A DNA stretch of 64,000 nt from Cardiocondyla obscurior (GCF_019399895.1 NC_091867.1:1-64000); one strand, 5' to 3'. Shown: positions 1-10,640, numbered from the stretch's first letter. The notes: generated by a model not told the origin, from the sequence alone. Made by a program: numbers and translations.

Positions 1-106
1 ATAAAAGAAGTGTGATTAAAGAATTAAGGAAAAGAGACATTGATGGTGTTGAAATCTTGATGATATATGTAAACTTTTAAAAAAAGTAGTTAAGAGAGAA
101 CAATCA

Positions 107-463
107 GTGTCTCCAACATCGTCCGATTCAAGTGAAACAAGTATTATTCTAATCGAAGAACAATTGGAAAGTGACGCGTCAAACGAAGATAACATGGCAA
201 ACAACGGAATTAAATTGAATTTTTCACTTCAAAAAGATAAGTGGGAAAACTTTATTAAACGATTAAAGCTTTATATTTCATTGTCAAGAACGTGAAGAAT
301 GATAAAAAAGCTGCACAATTGTTAACACGCCTGAACGAGGAAGCATTTAGCTTAATTAAACAATTGACAGCATCGGAAAAAATAATTTCAAAATCTTACG
401 GAAATTTAGTTAAAATAATGTCTGAACATTTGATTCCAAAACCAGTAGAAAAAATGGAATGAT
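107..463 (+). pseudogene. K02A2.6-like (Ty3/gypsy) gag fragment, frameshifted
   Basis: An ATG near 194 opens a short reading frame that resembles the N-terminus of insect K02A2.6-like gag proteins, with the motif WENFIKRLKLYIS. The frame breaks near 290. In another frame it resumes with KAAQLLTRLNEEAFSLIKQL and HLIPKPVEKME, which are also typical of this gag family. It stops near 463 and nothing of protease or RT follows, so this is a broken 5' piece. A decayed pol of the same family lies at 16.9-19.7 kb on the other strand, so this may be another copy. The family call rests on motif recognition; the frameshift is seen directly. Confidence 0.5.
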
Positions 464-661
464 ATAAATGATCGAGGCATTACCCTCATCGTTTACATGA
501 CCGAGTATCGAACTCATTGTGCTTATGATTGCGAATCTGTTTTCATTTTCAAAGGTGTTTTTCGATCGCCCTAGGAATACACCGGGTGTTTCCAAATTGC
601 ACGGTGACGTAGTGTTCGAGTCTCCAATATAAATAAAAAACACAGCATTTGTAATAACATC

Positions 662-1073
662 TGTTATATCCCGAGCCCTTAGCAACAGAGGCTCGGGAAT
701 AACGCCGGAATGTCGCACGCGCGCGACCGTTTAGCTTGATCGGCAGAATACCGCCGATCAAGGTAACCCGGCATTTCCGGCCGGGACGCGAAGTCCGAGG
801 ACAGTCGCGGTTGCCACCCGCAATTCCGCTGATTGCTATGAATTTTGGCATAGCAACAGTAGGAGATATATAGGGGCAGCCGCGGCCCGGACAGTCAGTC
901 GCTACCAAGATTTACGCGTAGAATTTATAATATAAAATAATTAGTGCAAAGTGGCTATCTGTAAGAAGAAGGAAAATAAAAGGGAACTCAAGTTATTACA
1001 AGACGACTTTTATTTCAAGTTATAACCAAATTCCTCCGGAGAACGAACCCCACGGCACCCTCGCGGTGTAACA
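662..1073 (+). repeat. Possible solo LTR
   Basis: The segment begins TGTTATATCC and ends TGTAACA, so its ends are short inverted TG..CA repeats. Inside are a TATA-like ATATATAG near 870, an initiator-like TCAGTC about 25 bases on, and AATAAAA near 975. That order is what an LTR would show. No matching target duplication was found at the flanks, so the boundaries and the identity are uncertain. Between 474 and 2202 I see no other gene. Confidence 0.3.
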
Positions 1074-1756
1074 CGTTCGTACACCGGATGGGCGCACGCA
1101 TGAAATCTGCAAGATAAAAGGAATCACGCTAAATTACAGCAATTCTTTAATAGTTAATTTCAAATCTATTAAATCTTTAATATTACAAAGGGAAAACAAG
1201 CGAAGCGAGGAAGAAAATCCGACTGCGATAAATCTACTCTTTAAAACTTTAAAACAACGTTGCGAGTTTTCCGCTTTAAAATAAGAAATATTGTAAATAG
1301 GCTAAAATACTTGTAGTTTTATTTTTCCTTATTGTTGTAGCTCCAAATTATATCATGTTAAAATAAAAATAATATTTTAAAACATTGCGTTACTTCTCAA
1401 TATTTATATCTTTTGTTTTTCCCAAGAGCGATTTTAACCTTACGCCAACGCCCAATTTCTTACTTTTTCTTCGCGCTACTTATAAGAAAGCAACCGCTTT
1501 ACCCCAGGGCGTCTCTACCTGACGCAGTCACAGCAAAAACAGACTTCCATTCGATCTCCGTCATTTTCTACCCTTCTTAACCCTCCCCTTTTTTAATAAG
1601 GCCCCAAAACTTTTCTTCAATCACGGAGCGGTCAGTTACGGGGTATCCAATCAGAACCCTACTAACTCGGGGTGGCCACGCCCACCAGACACGCCTCTGG
1701 CGCCAGTCGGAATGTGTAACGTCACAACTGTCGCCCCGGTGCTGCCCACTTACTAC

Positions 1757-1868
1757 TCATCTAAACAGATGCTTCTGATTCTTGTTAGAATCGGTACCAT
1801 CATATTAGATGCATCTGATTTTTCATAAAATCAGTACCATCTAAATAAATGCTTCTGATTCTTGTTAC
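1757..1868. repeat. Short tandem repeat, unit about 40 bp, about 2.7 copies
   Basis: Three diverged copies share the core ATCTRAWNARATGCWTCTGA followed by a T-rich stretch and ATCRGTACC. Each unit is partly self-complementary (CAGATGC.. against ..GAATCGGTACC is weak). No coding potential. Confidence 0.5.
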
Positions 1869-2787
1869 ATTCACTGTCTCAATGATCGCGGCGAACCTCA
1901 CGTCGGAAGCTCCGGGCGTTTTGACAGCAACAAGCAATGTAACCCTATTCGGGATCGGTAATCTAGCTTCGCTGAGATCGCTGGATCGAATCCCTTCGAA
2001 TACATTATAAATTTTGTTTTTATTTTTTTTTGCGTACAAAAGTAATTATTATATTTTACACAAATATATCGTTTTCCTTCGCTAAGTAATAACGGTTTAT
2101 TTGTGTAAAATATAATTGCTCTTTACACACGCAAAAAAATAATTTGACAATGTTTTTACTGTTGTCCGTCCGTGCCATCTGTCATAATATGGAACAATTA
2201 ATTGTTACGTCAGGGATAGAAGTATTTTAGGAGTTTGTTAACCGCTTCTCGGAAGCTTAGGAAAAGGCTCAAGAGCAGGAAGGAAGAAGGAAAAGATTTG
2301 GAGAATGACGTAACAGCCGATCCTTGCGTGGTGCGTATTTAGAGATGCCATGCGTAAACACGCTAGCAATGGGTTCGAGTCGGTTACGAGGAGGAGTTAT
2401 ATTGGTTCTTTTTAAGGAAAGAAATTTATTTCTTATTCCCTGGGACAGAACCGGAGGTAATTTTTCGCAACAAAGGACATTTTGGTTAAATTGAAATAAC
2501 TATTTCTGAGTTCTCAATTACGTTAGTTGACAAATTTAATATTAATAAAGTACAATTTTGGAATATAAGAACAAGTTAAACGAATTAAAAGAAAGAATAA
2601 CAAAAAAAGAAAAAGGAAAAGGTCTTAATAGTAAATAAATTTTAAACATTGTTTAAACTAAGTAGATACATTATGAGTAATAAAAAAAAGGATTGTAATG
2701 AATTTAAATTAATTGTGATTTTTGTTGTGAAATTTATATTAAGTGTGTACACGTGTATTTACAAATGTGCATGATTTTCCAATGATG

Positions 2788-3605
2788 TTACTCCAGATCA
2801 TTTTCTATAATTTCCGCGATTCGTGCGGTTGATCTTGGGAACACCTGATCAATGAGCCTGATCGGGGCTAAGAAGGGGAGTTCCACCCCGGGATAATAAA
2901 TAAGGATATTTTGATCAGAAGTCGCCCTCCTGGCCTCCCTCCTGATCTCTTCGGGATCCAAGTAGTCAGGGCCTATGGTATAGGCTTTTTCCGGGACAGG
3001 ATCCGTCCACGGAGTGCAGGTTCTATGGAGGAGCTCGAGGAGAGGGTCTTCGACCGCTCTCGGTTCCTCTTGCTCCTCGAGGAACTCTACACTCGGGGCG
3101 GGGGAAGGGGAAAGATCCGGGCCGTCAGGCTCTTGCCAAGAGACGGTTTCGTCCTCAGCAAAGAAGCCGACCCCCTCGGGTTCCCCAGGATAAAGAGTTG
3201 GTGACGGTATTGGAGAGGAGCATGCTCTAGAAGCAGCTCCAGGAGAAGATTTGGTGGAATCTAAGGATTTGTTAGGAGTGTAGGAGGGAGAAGTAGGGCG
3301 AAACTGCTCCGACTCAGGCTTGGATGACGTCGGAGTTCCTGATCGCGATGGTGAAGGTGACCGGGGCGGAGAGCTTTCTTCAACTTCCGGGCGCTCGCCG
3401 TTACACGGTGAGTTAGGAGGAGCGAAAGGAAGAGGCGATCATAACCCCTCTGATCTCCGTTTCGGAGGTTCGGGTGAGACTTCCCTTGGCGCTGCCGCGA
3501 ACAGGAATTGAATAAAGAAACTTCGTACAAGATCCCGTAATTCCCGAATTTTCCGGTTCCTCCGGGCACGATTTTTCTTAATTGATCGAAGGTTGTTTGA
3601 TTCCA
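2788..3605 (-). pseudogene. Element A ORF, exon 2, one in-frame stop
   Basis: Reading from the acceptor at 3606-3607 the frame is open from position 3605 to a TAA at 2788-2790, except for one TGA about 57 codons in (near 3435). The protein has a basic N-terminal helix (KKNRARRNRKIRELRDLV), a Ser/Pro-rich middle with SEQFRPTSPSY, then acidic blocks and the motifs DPLLELL, CTPWTDPVP, IGPD and EEIRR. All of these recur in the ORF of element B. The start codon is not in this exon: the final A of exon 1 (4012) joins TG at 3605-3604. The TGA makes this copy a likely pseudogene, although the rest of the frame is uninterrupted. The function is unknown; a basic head and an acidic, proline-rich tail would suit a nucleic-acid-binding regulator (inference). 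Confidence 0.7.
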
Positions 3606-4011
3606 CTAAAAGGTTTCAATTTAGAATCGAGTTAATCGAAATAATTATAAAGGGAAAATGTCAGGGCATCACGTCAAATTCCTCCTTCCGGATCTCTCTA
3701 TACATCACCTTAGAGATTCTTCTGGTTTCTCTGACCGGATAGACCCTCACTCAAGCTAAGGTTTTGATAGTCACCATTTACTGGCGGCATATCGCAACCT
3801 CCGACAAAAGGAAGCCCATTAACCAGGTCGAGTCATTGGAGAACTCGAAGGACTCAAGAGAGATGCCGAATTTGTGGAATGCGAACGGCATCCCGACAAT
3901 ATCCACGTAATTCATTTCGGATGTATATATATATATATAATTATTAGAATTTTAGTGGAACCGTTTTGAAGGAGAGGAGAAAATAAGGGTTAAATAAATG
4001 TTGAGACTTAC
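3606..4011 (-). other. Element A intron
   Basis: The donor AAGAA|GTAAGT lies at 4011-4006 and the acceptor CCTTTTAG|TGGAATC at 3607-3606, giving a 406-bp intron. Both junctions align with those of element B (448 bp), where the same bases flank the cuts. A short (TA)n run sits inside near 3930. Confidence 0.75.
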
Positions 4012-4172
4012 TTCTTGTTGTCTTCGGTTATTCTTGGACGAGTCCTTGACAATCTCTTTATTTGCTGAGCGTTCACAAAAGTGTCACAAGTCACTTTTTA
4101 ACTCAAAGAGCGATTAATCGTGCGGAGATGATTCAGAGACTGAATAAGAGCGAGTCCCGTCGAAACACGCTG

Positions 4173-4179
4173 TTTTATA
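4173..4179 (-). promoter_or_regulatory. Element A TATA box
   Basis: TATAAAA on the minus strand, about 160 bp upstream of the splice donor, at the same relative place as TATAAAA in element B. The predicted first exon (about 4148 to 4012) contains no ATG. Confidence 0.6.
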
Positions 4180-4901
4180 ACCTCGGAAAAGAGGAGGACT
4201 AGCGCCGGGTTTTCATTTTTGAAAAAGTCAGTGTTCTCATTTGCCAGCCGTGTCCCTCCACTTTTCCTTTTTCTTAATTATTGGTTACTCAGATCTCATC
4301 CCTTCTCTGATTTTTCTAAGCTCTAGTTTTCGCCCTTAGGTTTTTAATTAGTGGTGAGAAGTTCCCGATATCTATTGACCCGAGAGAAAAGATCCGTTCG
4401 TACTAATCTCCGCCCGCATGGCTTCCCCTTCCAACCTTCCAGAATATTGTCATTGACAGTTAGGAGAAAATTCTTAAGGGCCCTTTTTCGTTATTACCGG
4501 GTCGCGTTTGTTTATGGGATCCGGTCGCGTGTCATATTCTTACGACCGCAGGACTTTCGCGCTTTTGTTTTGCTTATACCTCAGAGCCACTGTATAACTG
4601 CGATCTTAAGTGCATCACTTATCGCCAGATATTCGATATTGATTCTAAATTGTTTTAGGTCCCTATTAGTTTAATATCCCTTAAAGAATTTTCTGTTTAA
4701 GTTTCCGTCGGCATCTATAGCGTGATTGTTCTAAGTATAATTTAAGCATCCAGCGATAAGGATTTCGGAGTATAAATTATTTCTTCTGGAAGCTTGGAAG
4801 TTCTCTCTCGTCACCAAATAGTCACGGTTTACCCCTTTTATCTAATTTATTGAACGCGTGTCGGAAAAAAGGAGATGTGGAGTGCGAGGACGTAACATAA
4901 T

Positions 4902-5272
4902 CTTAGACATAATTCTTGACATCTTTACCATAAAATATCATTATGGCACATGCTGACACATGCACGGATATTTAAATCGTAGAATAGACTAATCTTCTTT
5001 GTAAGCTGCATTGAGACTGGTATCTAATTGTGCGTCTTAACAACATAATCTGTATACTAAACGAATGTTGTGCAGATGAATATAATAAGAAATTTTTTTT
5101 TTTATTTTTGGTCTTAATCTAACCAGTCTCCAATACATTAAAGTATGTACATTAATCGTGTAAAGCGACTTTTAATTTCGTAAAGCTAATTCGAAAATTA
5201 GTCTATTCTCGTAGTAGGTGGTAAAACAGGGAGCTTTTGGATCCCCTTAATAGGCGTACTAAACATTGTATA
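4902..5272. other. No gene seen
   Basis: AT-rich stretch between element A and the small Cys/His-rich ORF. It holds a T-run near 5095 and no convincing ORF, promoter or repeat. Confidence 0.4.
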
Positions 5273-5474
5273 ATGTCTGTATATTATTCCACGCTTAATG
5301 GTGATATTGCAATATGCCCGTCATGTATGATTAATTTGAATGATACAGGTGTATCGATGCATCTCGTATGTAAACATGAAATCAATGTTCACGATGCGCT
5401 ATGTGACAGATCATGTACTAATTGCGGACTATCATTATTCATGATAATTCCATGCCAGATATGTCCTATATGTG
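5273..5474 (+). CDS. Small Cys/His-rich ORF split by G1 (upstream part)
   Basis: An ATG at 5273 opens a frame rich in paired cysteines and histidines: CPSC, HLVCKHEINVH, CTNC, CQICPIC. This looks like a zinc-binding fold of RING or ribbon type. The retrotransposon G1 interrupts it at the TGTG target site (5471-5474). Continuing at 13,141 adds the last codons and a TAA at 13,146-13,148, so the intact ORF would have coded about 69 residues. A second ORF starts at ATG 5452 in another frame and continues past the insertion, so the two overlapped by about 31 nt. I do not recognise the family. Compact overlapping small ORFs would suit an integrated DNA-virus fragment, but that is inference. Confidence 0.45.
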
Positions 5475-5639
5475 TGTGCTAAATTAATTTTTCCTTCTGT
5501 TTAATTTTTGGGGAAAACAAAATTAACATTTCAAAATTCTTAAATTGCCTTTATCAAAGTCGGGGATGAACCCGCGACTCTGCCAGGAACGCAAATAACA
5601 CACTTAGCACCGGCTATAATTTAGCACAAATCAAGATAC

Positions 5640-6030
5640 GCAACGCTACGGGAAGATACACGCGGAACGCAAGAAAATACGCAGCGTAACGGAAAGTTAT
5701 GCGCACGGAACGCAAGAGAATACGCAGCGCAACGGAAAGGTATGCGCACGGAACGCAAGAGAATACGCAGCGCAACGGAAAGGTATGCGCACGGAACGCA
5801 AAAGAATACGCAGCGCAACGGAAAGGTATGCGCACGGAACGCAAGAGAATACGCAACGCAATGGAAAAGATAAACGCACGGAACGCAAGAAAATACGCGA
5901 CGCAACGGAAAAGATAAACGCAAGAAAATACGCGACGCAACGGTAAAGATAAACGCAAGAAAATACGCGACGCAACGGTAAAGATAAACGCAAGAAACTA
6001 CGCGACGCAACGGTAAAGATTTACGCACGG
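5640..6030. repeat. Tandem array inside the G1 3' LTR
   Basis: Units of 43 bp (core ACGCAGCGCAACGGAAAGG with GCGCACGGAACGCAAGA) give way to units of about 33 bp (core ACGCGACGCAACGGTAAAG). The other LTR carries only the outer edges (about 12,115-12,190), so the array expanded or contracted after or during insertion. Several antisense ORFs here are artefacts of the repeat. Confidence 0.85.
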
Positions 6031-6626
6031 AACGCTAGAAGAAACCGGGGTTGTCGGCACGCGGCGATACATTGCCCGCCCCCGGGTACCCCTCCGAGAA
6101 CAGGCCGGATTCCGAAATTTTCCCAGCACGCGCGCCGGGCGTGTCACGACAGCCCCGAATTCTTTTCCGAAACCACCCCCCTTTACCCCGGGGCCTCACG
6201 CAGCACGCACGCAAATACTCGCCGCACGCCGTCTTCACGTGCTGATCACGATTCGACGTCCCACGTTGCGATGAACACGGCACTCCGCCGATTGCAGCTT
6301 TCCCTCGGTGGTTGGGGTACTCAAAGAGCCGGTATAGTCCCGCGGCGCGGCGGTATCCGTCGTCGCCGTCCACAACTCTCCTCTGCTGCGGTGCTTGCGC
6401 TGGCACCCCGTGCCGGTCACGTGATCGGTAGCTCCTCGCCGATTTTCTCCCAAAAGAGCAGTGGCTCAAGATTGCCAGCCCCTGGCCGGAACCTGTTTGT
6501 TAAAAACAAAATTACTTTTCCGGTACCGGGCGACTCCTGGCCCTTCGTCACGAAACGGCACTCACGGTACGGCACGTGATACCCGCGTGCTCAGCAGCTC
6601 GCCGGTCGCTCTCCCTTGTCGTTAGT

Positions 6627-6775
6627 CCCGCCGGGCGGAAAATTCATGATCGACGTCGGCGACAGCACTCAAGCCCTCCATGGGCGGAAAATTCATGATC
6701 GAAGGCGGCGAGAGCACTCAAGCCCTCCATGGGCGGAAAATTTATGGACGAAGTCGGCGAGAGCCTCCTCACTGT
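6627..6775. repeat. Triplicated 48-49 bp motif in G1 LTR
   Basis: GGGCGGAAAATTCATG..GGCGAGAGCACTCAAGCCC repeats about three times, with the last copy diverged. The same three copies are present in the other LTR at about 12,785-12,935, so this array is ancestral. Confidence 0.75.
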
Positions 6776-9700
6776 CTCGTCGTCGGTCCCGTCGCAGAGT
6801 TTTGCACCTCGGTCCTTGTACGACTGCCCCGAGACTCGCGAACGGGCCCGTTGCCAGGCCAACCGCGCCGACGCAATACTCCTTACGGTACCGGTACCGC
6901 CAATTTTCGCGAGTCGGTAAATCGCTAGGTCGGTAAGCCGACACCGAAACCGCGAGATAACGTAGTTTTCCCTTACACAATACCCCCTCCAGCGGTTGAG
7001 GTGGATGGTATAATTTTAGTTGTGACGGATGCCATTTGCTGGTTCGTCCTCCACGGCTTTCTTCCAGCTGGCAGGTGCCCCCTGGGCTAACGGAGGTAAC
7101 CTTGAACGGTCCCACAAACTTGTGGAATAATTTGGAGGCCACCTTATCCCCCGAAGACGACAAATGATGAGCTCGACGGAGCACTAAGTCTCCAATCTTG
7201 AACGTCGGTTCTCGACGGCGCAAGTTATAGCGTGATCCTTGCTCCGTGCTAGCCTTCAACAAATGTTGCTCCACTAGGTGTTGCAACTCAGAGAGCTTGG
7301 ACATTCGAATAGCCCATTCGTCGGTGCCTGCCTCCTGCGGATCTTCACGTTCGGTACTTGACGTGACTTCTCGACGATAAGAATTTACCGGTACCAGTTC
7401 TCGGCCAAAATTAAGAAAGGCGGGAGAGTGTTTCGTGGAGCCATGCGCTACGCTATTCAATGCGAACTGCAATTCGCCGAGATACGCATCCCATTTCGCG
7501 TGGTCACTTTGGTCGAGATAGCTGATTATCAGCTGCCGAACATTCCTGTTCGCTCTTTCCGTGGGGTTCGCCTGCGAGTGATACAACGGCGTTGTCTCGT
7601 GCCGCATCCCACACGACTTAACTAATTGCTTCACAGCAGCGCTCACAAAGTTCGTCGCGTTATCAGTTAACAATACGGCAGGCGTGCCAAAACGGTTTAA
7701 AATAACGGTACGGAATTTAGACATAAGCACGGACGACGTGATACTTCGAACGGGTACTAGCTCCACCCATTTTGTGAACAAATCTTCAATGACGAAAAGA
7801 TATTTGTTGCCCTGGGAACTGCGTGGAAACGGTCCCATTACATCCGCCGATACCTTTTCCCATGGAGTAGAAAGGTACCGCGGGTACATCAAACCTTGCG
7901 GAGCTGTGTTGGGCGGCTTCACCCTTTGACAGACATCGCAGCCTCGCACGTAGCGCACCACATCATTATATAAACCGGGCCAATAGTAGAGGCGACCGAT
8001 TCTCCAGTGTGTCTTCGCCACTCCTAAGTGACCTGCCTGAAGATCGTCGTGGCCTTCTCTCAGAATGCGAGAGCGTAACTCCCACGGTACAACGAGCTTC
8101 CACTCTTCGCCTGGTTCCCTCAGCTCATCCTTGAGGAAGGAACAGCGTCGATAATAGAGTTGATCGTCCTCAATCTTCCAGTCGGGATGATCTTCCGGGC
8201 TGGTCCGTACACGATACGCTTTACGCCGATACCATTCATCCTCTACTCGCGTAGAATCACATTGATCCAGCGCCTGTTCCGTCGGAGGAAGCCCCGGGGT
8301 AATCGCAGCGAGATCGATTTGACATGGTATACGCGACAGGGCGTCCGCTACGCAATTCAGTTTGCCCTTACGGTATTCAACGGTAAACGAGTACGGTTGC
8401 AAACGCAAGACCCAGCGGGCTAAGCGACCTGTCGGGTTTTTCAAACTTAAAAGCCACTTGAGACAAGAGTGGTCGGTATGGACCACGAATTCGGTACCTT
8501 CAACATACTGTCGATTCTTTTCAATGCCATATATTATAGCGAGACACTCTTTCTTCGTCACCGAATAATTACGCTCCGCGCTTGACAAAGAACGTGAGCA
8601 ATACGTGATTATTTTCTCCGCGCCATCCTGAAGTTGAACTAACGCTGCTCCGACACCGCAGTGACTCGCGTCACATTGCAAAACGAACGGGAGCTCGAAA
8701 TTGGGACGAGCCAATACAGGGGCGGACGTCAGGGCCGCTTTTAACGTTTCGAAAGAGTTGACCTGTTCCTCTGACCACTTCCACTCCTGCTGTTTGCGCA
8801 ACAGTTGAGTGAGCGGAGCTACTACGGTAGAAAACTCCGGAATAAACCGGCGATACCAACCCGCCATACCTAGAAATCGGCGAAGCTCAGCCACGTTCGT
8901 GGGAGCTGGATATGAAAGAACTGCCTCGACCTTCCCGCGATCCACGCTAATTCCTTCTTGGCTAACGCGATACCCAAGGTAACGCGCTTCCCGGCATCCG
9001 AATTCACATTTCTCCCAGTTCAGACGGAGCCCAGTCTCCTTTAGTCTACGAAATACCTCACGGAGAATTCTACAATGACTTTCTAAGTCTCCGGTACAAA
9101 CTAAAATATCGTCCAAAAATACCACTACTTGTGGATACAAATCCAGAAAAACAGAGTCAGCAAGACGCTGAAACGTAGCCGGACTGTTGGTCAAGCCAAA
9201 CGGCATAACCCGAAAACGAAATAAACCTCTACCCGGTACTACAAATGAAGTAATGTCGCGACTTTCCTCATCCGCCAGAGGGACCTGAAGAAAAGCCTGT
9301 TTTAAATCTAACTTAGACAGATAGGCCGCCTGACGAAGGCTATCTAACAAAGTATTAATATTTGGCATAGGATAAGAATCCTTTTTCGTAATCGCGTTTA
9401 CACGCCTAAAATCTATACAAAAACGATACGATTCCGCTTTGCGCACCATTACTACTGGAGAAGCCCACGCCGCGTGGCTGGGTTCCACCAATTCCGTATT
9501 TAACATTTCGTCGAGTTGAGACTGCATCGCCTCTAGCACCTTAGCCGAATAATTATACGCCCTTTGCTTCAACGGGGTAGACGAACCGACGTCAATGCGA
9601 TGCGTTATTCTCGACGTTATTCCCGGAGAATCACGAAGACTCTCGCGTCCTTCCGACACGACGCTCTCTAGCTTAGCTCTCTCGGAGGCCGATATTTCCT

Positions 9701-10640
9701 TTATACCGCTACAAATAGAGAACGAAGGAAAACCCTGCTCCAACGGAGGTGACTCAAAACGAAACCGACGAGTAGGATCGTCAGAATAATAATACATATT
9801 ACAGAGAGGGTCCGTAACAATACCAGTGCGCCTGATAAAATCTAAACCCGCTACAACAGGAAACGAAAGAGAATCCAGATAGAAAAATTCGTGTTCGAAT
9901 TTTCTATCATTTAATACAAAACGGAAACGATACGAGAACGATATTGGCACTGTACGGCCATCCGCCATACGGGCGATTTTGAGTTGCTTATGACGAGGCT
10001 CATCAGACTCCGGGTCCGGGATTTTAATTCCAAGGAGGCTCAAACCAGCCTTCCCAATGAAAGTTAAAGAAGACCCTGTGTCATAAAGCGCGGGGACTAT
10101 CCCTACCGCGGAAACTGAGGTTCCGGGCCTAACGAAACGAAACGATAAAGTCAAAATCCATAAACTACAATCTTCCTTAACCAAGGAATTACTTCTCGAA
10201 AATACTTGAGTGACGGGAACTAACCCGGATTCGCCACACAAGGACGTAACGATACGAGATATCCGCGTCTCGGACGCGACGTTGTCGGGAGTCCTAGACC
10301 GAATGCGTGACGGAACGCTACTGCCATTTTCTTCCCGCGAAGAATCTGACGACGATACGAGACGGAACGATATTTCCGAAGAACTATCGGAAGTAGGAAC
10401 GGTATCTAAATTCGACGCCGAGACCGAAACGGAAGTCACCGGCGTGCTCATTTCTATATGGAGGTCGGTACGGGAAACAAGAGTCGGATCGACCTCTACG
10501 ACCGACTCCCCTCTTCGTTTTTTGTACAGTCGGGACACGAAGAAACGTGGACGTCGCGGCGTCCGCAACGATAGCAAAAGAGACGCGTTCGAGGAACCGA
10601 ACACCGAGAAAATACATGCAGTCCCCCGCAATTCCAACAC
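6693..10640 (-). CDS. pol: G1 pol: protease, reverse transcriptase, RNase H, integrase
   Basis: One open frame of 1,315 codons. The domains are in standard Ty3/gypsy order. The aspartic protease has ALYDTGSS near residue 187. The RT shows LSKLDLKQAF, RVMPFGLTNSPATF and a FLDD active site near residue 508, with F in place of the usual Y. RNase H shows QCDAS and SSAERNYSVTKKECLAI. The integrase has an HHCC finger (GHLGVAK..CDVCQRVK), then DVMG, LLTDNATNF and the ERANR glutamate. The listed first codon is GTG, so pol is probably made only by -1 frameshifting from gag at 10,517-10,523. The last 95 or so codons run into the 3' LTR because that LTR lacks one G found in the 5' LTR. Confidence 0.93.
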   Translation of the reverse strand: MLELRGTACIFSVFGSSNASLLLSLRTPRRPRFFVSRLYKKRRGESVVEVDPTLVSRTDLHIEMSTPVTSVSVSASNLDTVPTSDSSSEISFRLVSSSDSSREENGSSVPSRIRSRTPDNVASETRISRIVTSLCGESGLVPVTQVFSRSNSLVKEDCSLWILTLSFRFVRPGTSVSAVGIVPALYDTGSSLTFIGKAGLSLLGIKIPDPESDEPRHKQLKIARMADGRTVPISFSYRFRFVLNDRKFEHEFFYLDSLSFPVVAGLDFIRRTGIVTDPLCNMYYYSDDPTRRFRFESPPLEQGFPSFSICSGIKEISASERAKLESVVSEGRESLRDSPGITSRITHRIDVGSSTPLKQRAYNYSAKVLEAMQSQLDEMLNTELVEPSHAAWASPVVMVRKAESYRFCIDFRRVNAITKKDSYPMPNINTLLDSLRQAAYLSKLDLKQAFLQVPLADEESRDITSFVVPGRGLFRFRVMPFGLTNSPATFQRLADSVFLDLYPQVVVFLDDILVCTGDLESHCRILREVFRRLKETGLRLNWEKCEFGCREARYLGYRVSQEGISVDRGKVEAVLSYPAPTNVAELRRFLGMAGWYRRFIPEFSTVVAPLTQLLRKQQEWKWSEEQVNSFETLKAALTSAPVLARPNFELPFVLQCDASHCGVGAALVQLQDGAEKIITYCSRSLSSAERNYSVTKKECLAIIYGIEKNRQYVEGTEFVVHTDHSCLKWLLSLKNPTGRLARWVLRLQPYSFTVEYRKGKLNCVADALSRIPCQIDLAAITPGLPPTEQALDQCDSTRVEDEWYRRKAYRVRTSPEDHPDWKIEDDQLYYRRCSFLKDELREPGEEWKLVVPWELRSRILREGHDDLQAGHLGVAKTHWRIGRLYYWPGLYNDVVRYVRGCDVCQRVKPPNTAPQGLMYPRYLSTPWEKVSADVMGPFPRSSQGNKYLFVIEDLFTKWVELVPVRSITSSVLMSKFRTVILNRFGTPAVLLTDNATNFVSAAVKQLVKSCGMRHETTPLYHSQANPTERANRNVRQLIISYLDQSDHAKWDAYLGELQFALNSVAHGSTKHSPAFLNFGRELVPVNSYRREVTSSTEREDPQEAGTDEWAIRMSKLSELQHLVEQHLLKASTEQGSRYNLRRREPTFKIGDLVLRRAHHLSSSGDKVASKLFHKFVGPFKVTSVSPGGTCQLEESRGGRTSKWHPSQLKLYHPPQPLEGVLCKGKLRYLAVSVSAYRPSDLPTRENWRYRYRKEYCVGAVGLATGPFASLGAVVQGPRCKTLRRDRRRDSEEALADFVHKFSAHGGLECSRRLRS
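6978..6990 (-). promoter_or_regulatory. G1 polypurine tract
   Basis: On the minus strand GGAGGGGGTATTG directly precedes the 3' LTR start TGTAAGGG. This is the expected site for plus-strand priming. Confidence 0.7.

Larger units (their letters stand above)
2203..4897 (-). mobile_element. Element A: 2.7-kb LTR-like unit with one spliced ORF
   Basis: On the minus strand the unit starts TGTTACGTC at 4897 and ends GACGTAACA at 2203, a 9-bp terminal inverted repeat. It is flanked on both sides by TAAT (2199-2202 and 4898-4901), a perfect 4-bp target duplication. It aligns along its length with element B (14,032-16,701), including a TATA box, a splice donor and acceptor, the ORF, and a conserved TCCCAGGGAATAAG block downstream of the ORF. 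TG..CA ends plus a 4-bp duplication point to integration by a retroviral-type integrase, so this may be a very long solo LTR or a non-autonomous LTR-type element. No gag, pol, primer site or internal LTR pair was found. The family is not one I recognise. Confidence 0.75.
5475..6977 (-). repeat. G1 3' LTR (1,503 bp)
   Basis: Matches 11,951-13,136 along its length, starting TGTGCTAAAT on the plus strand and ending TTACA. It is about 317 bp longer than the 5' LTR because of extra tandem units at about 5640-6030. Confidence 0.9.

Noticed and set aside
549..908. 119-codon minus ORF
   Set aside because: Falls in the LTR-like GC-rich stretch; no domain or start context.
2911..3569. Plus- and minus-strand ORFs of about 100 codons
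   Set aside because: The plus-strand ones are shadows of element A's ORF; the minus 102-codon frame is another register of it.
5614..6028. Three overlapping minus ORFs with repeated residues
   Set aside because: Artefacts of the 43/33-bp tandem array, which has no stops in several frames.
6035..6579. ORFs of 100-144 codons, repeated at 12,190-12,737
   Set aside because: Located in GC-rich LTR sequence on both strands; no conserved protein features and frames disagree between LTRs.
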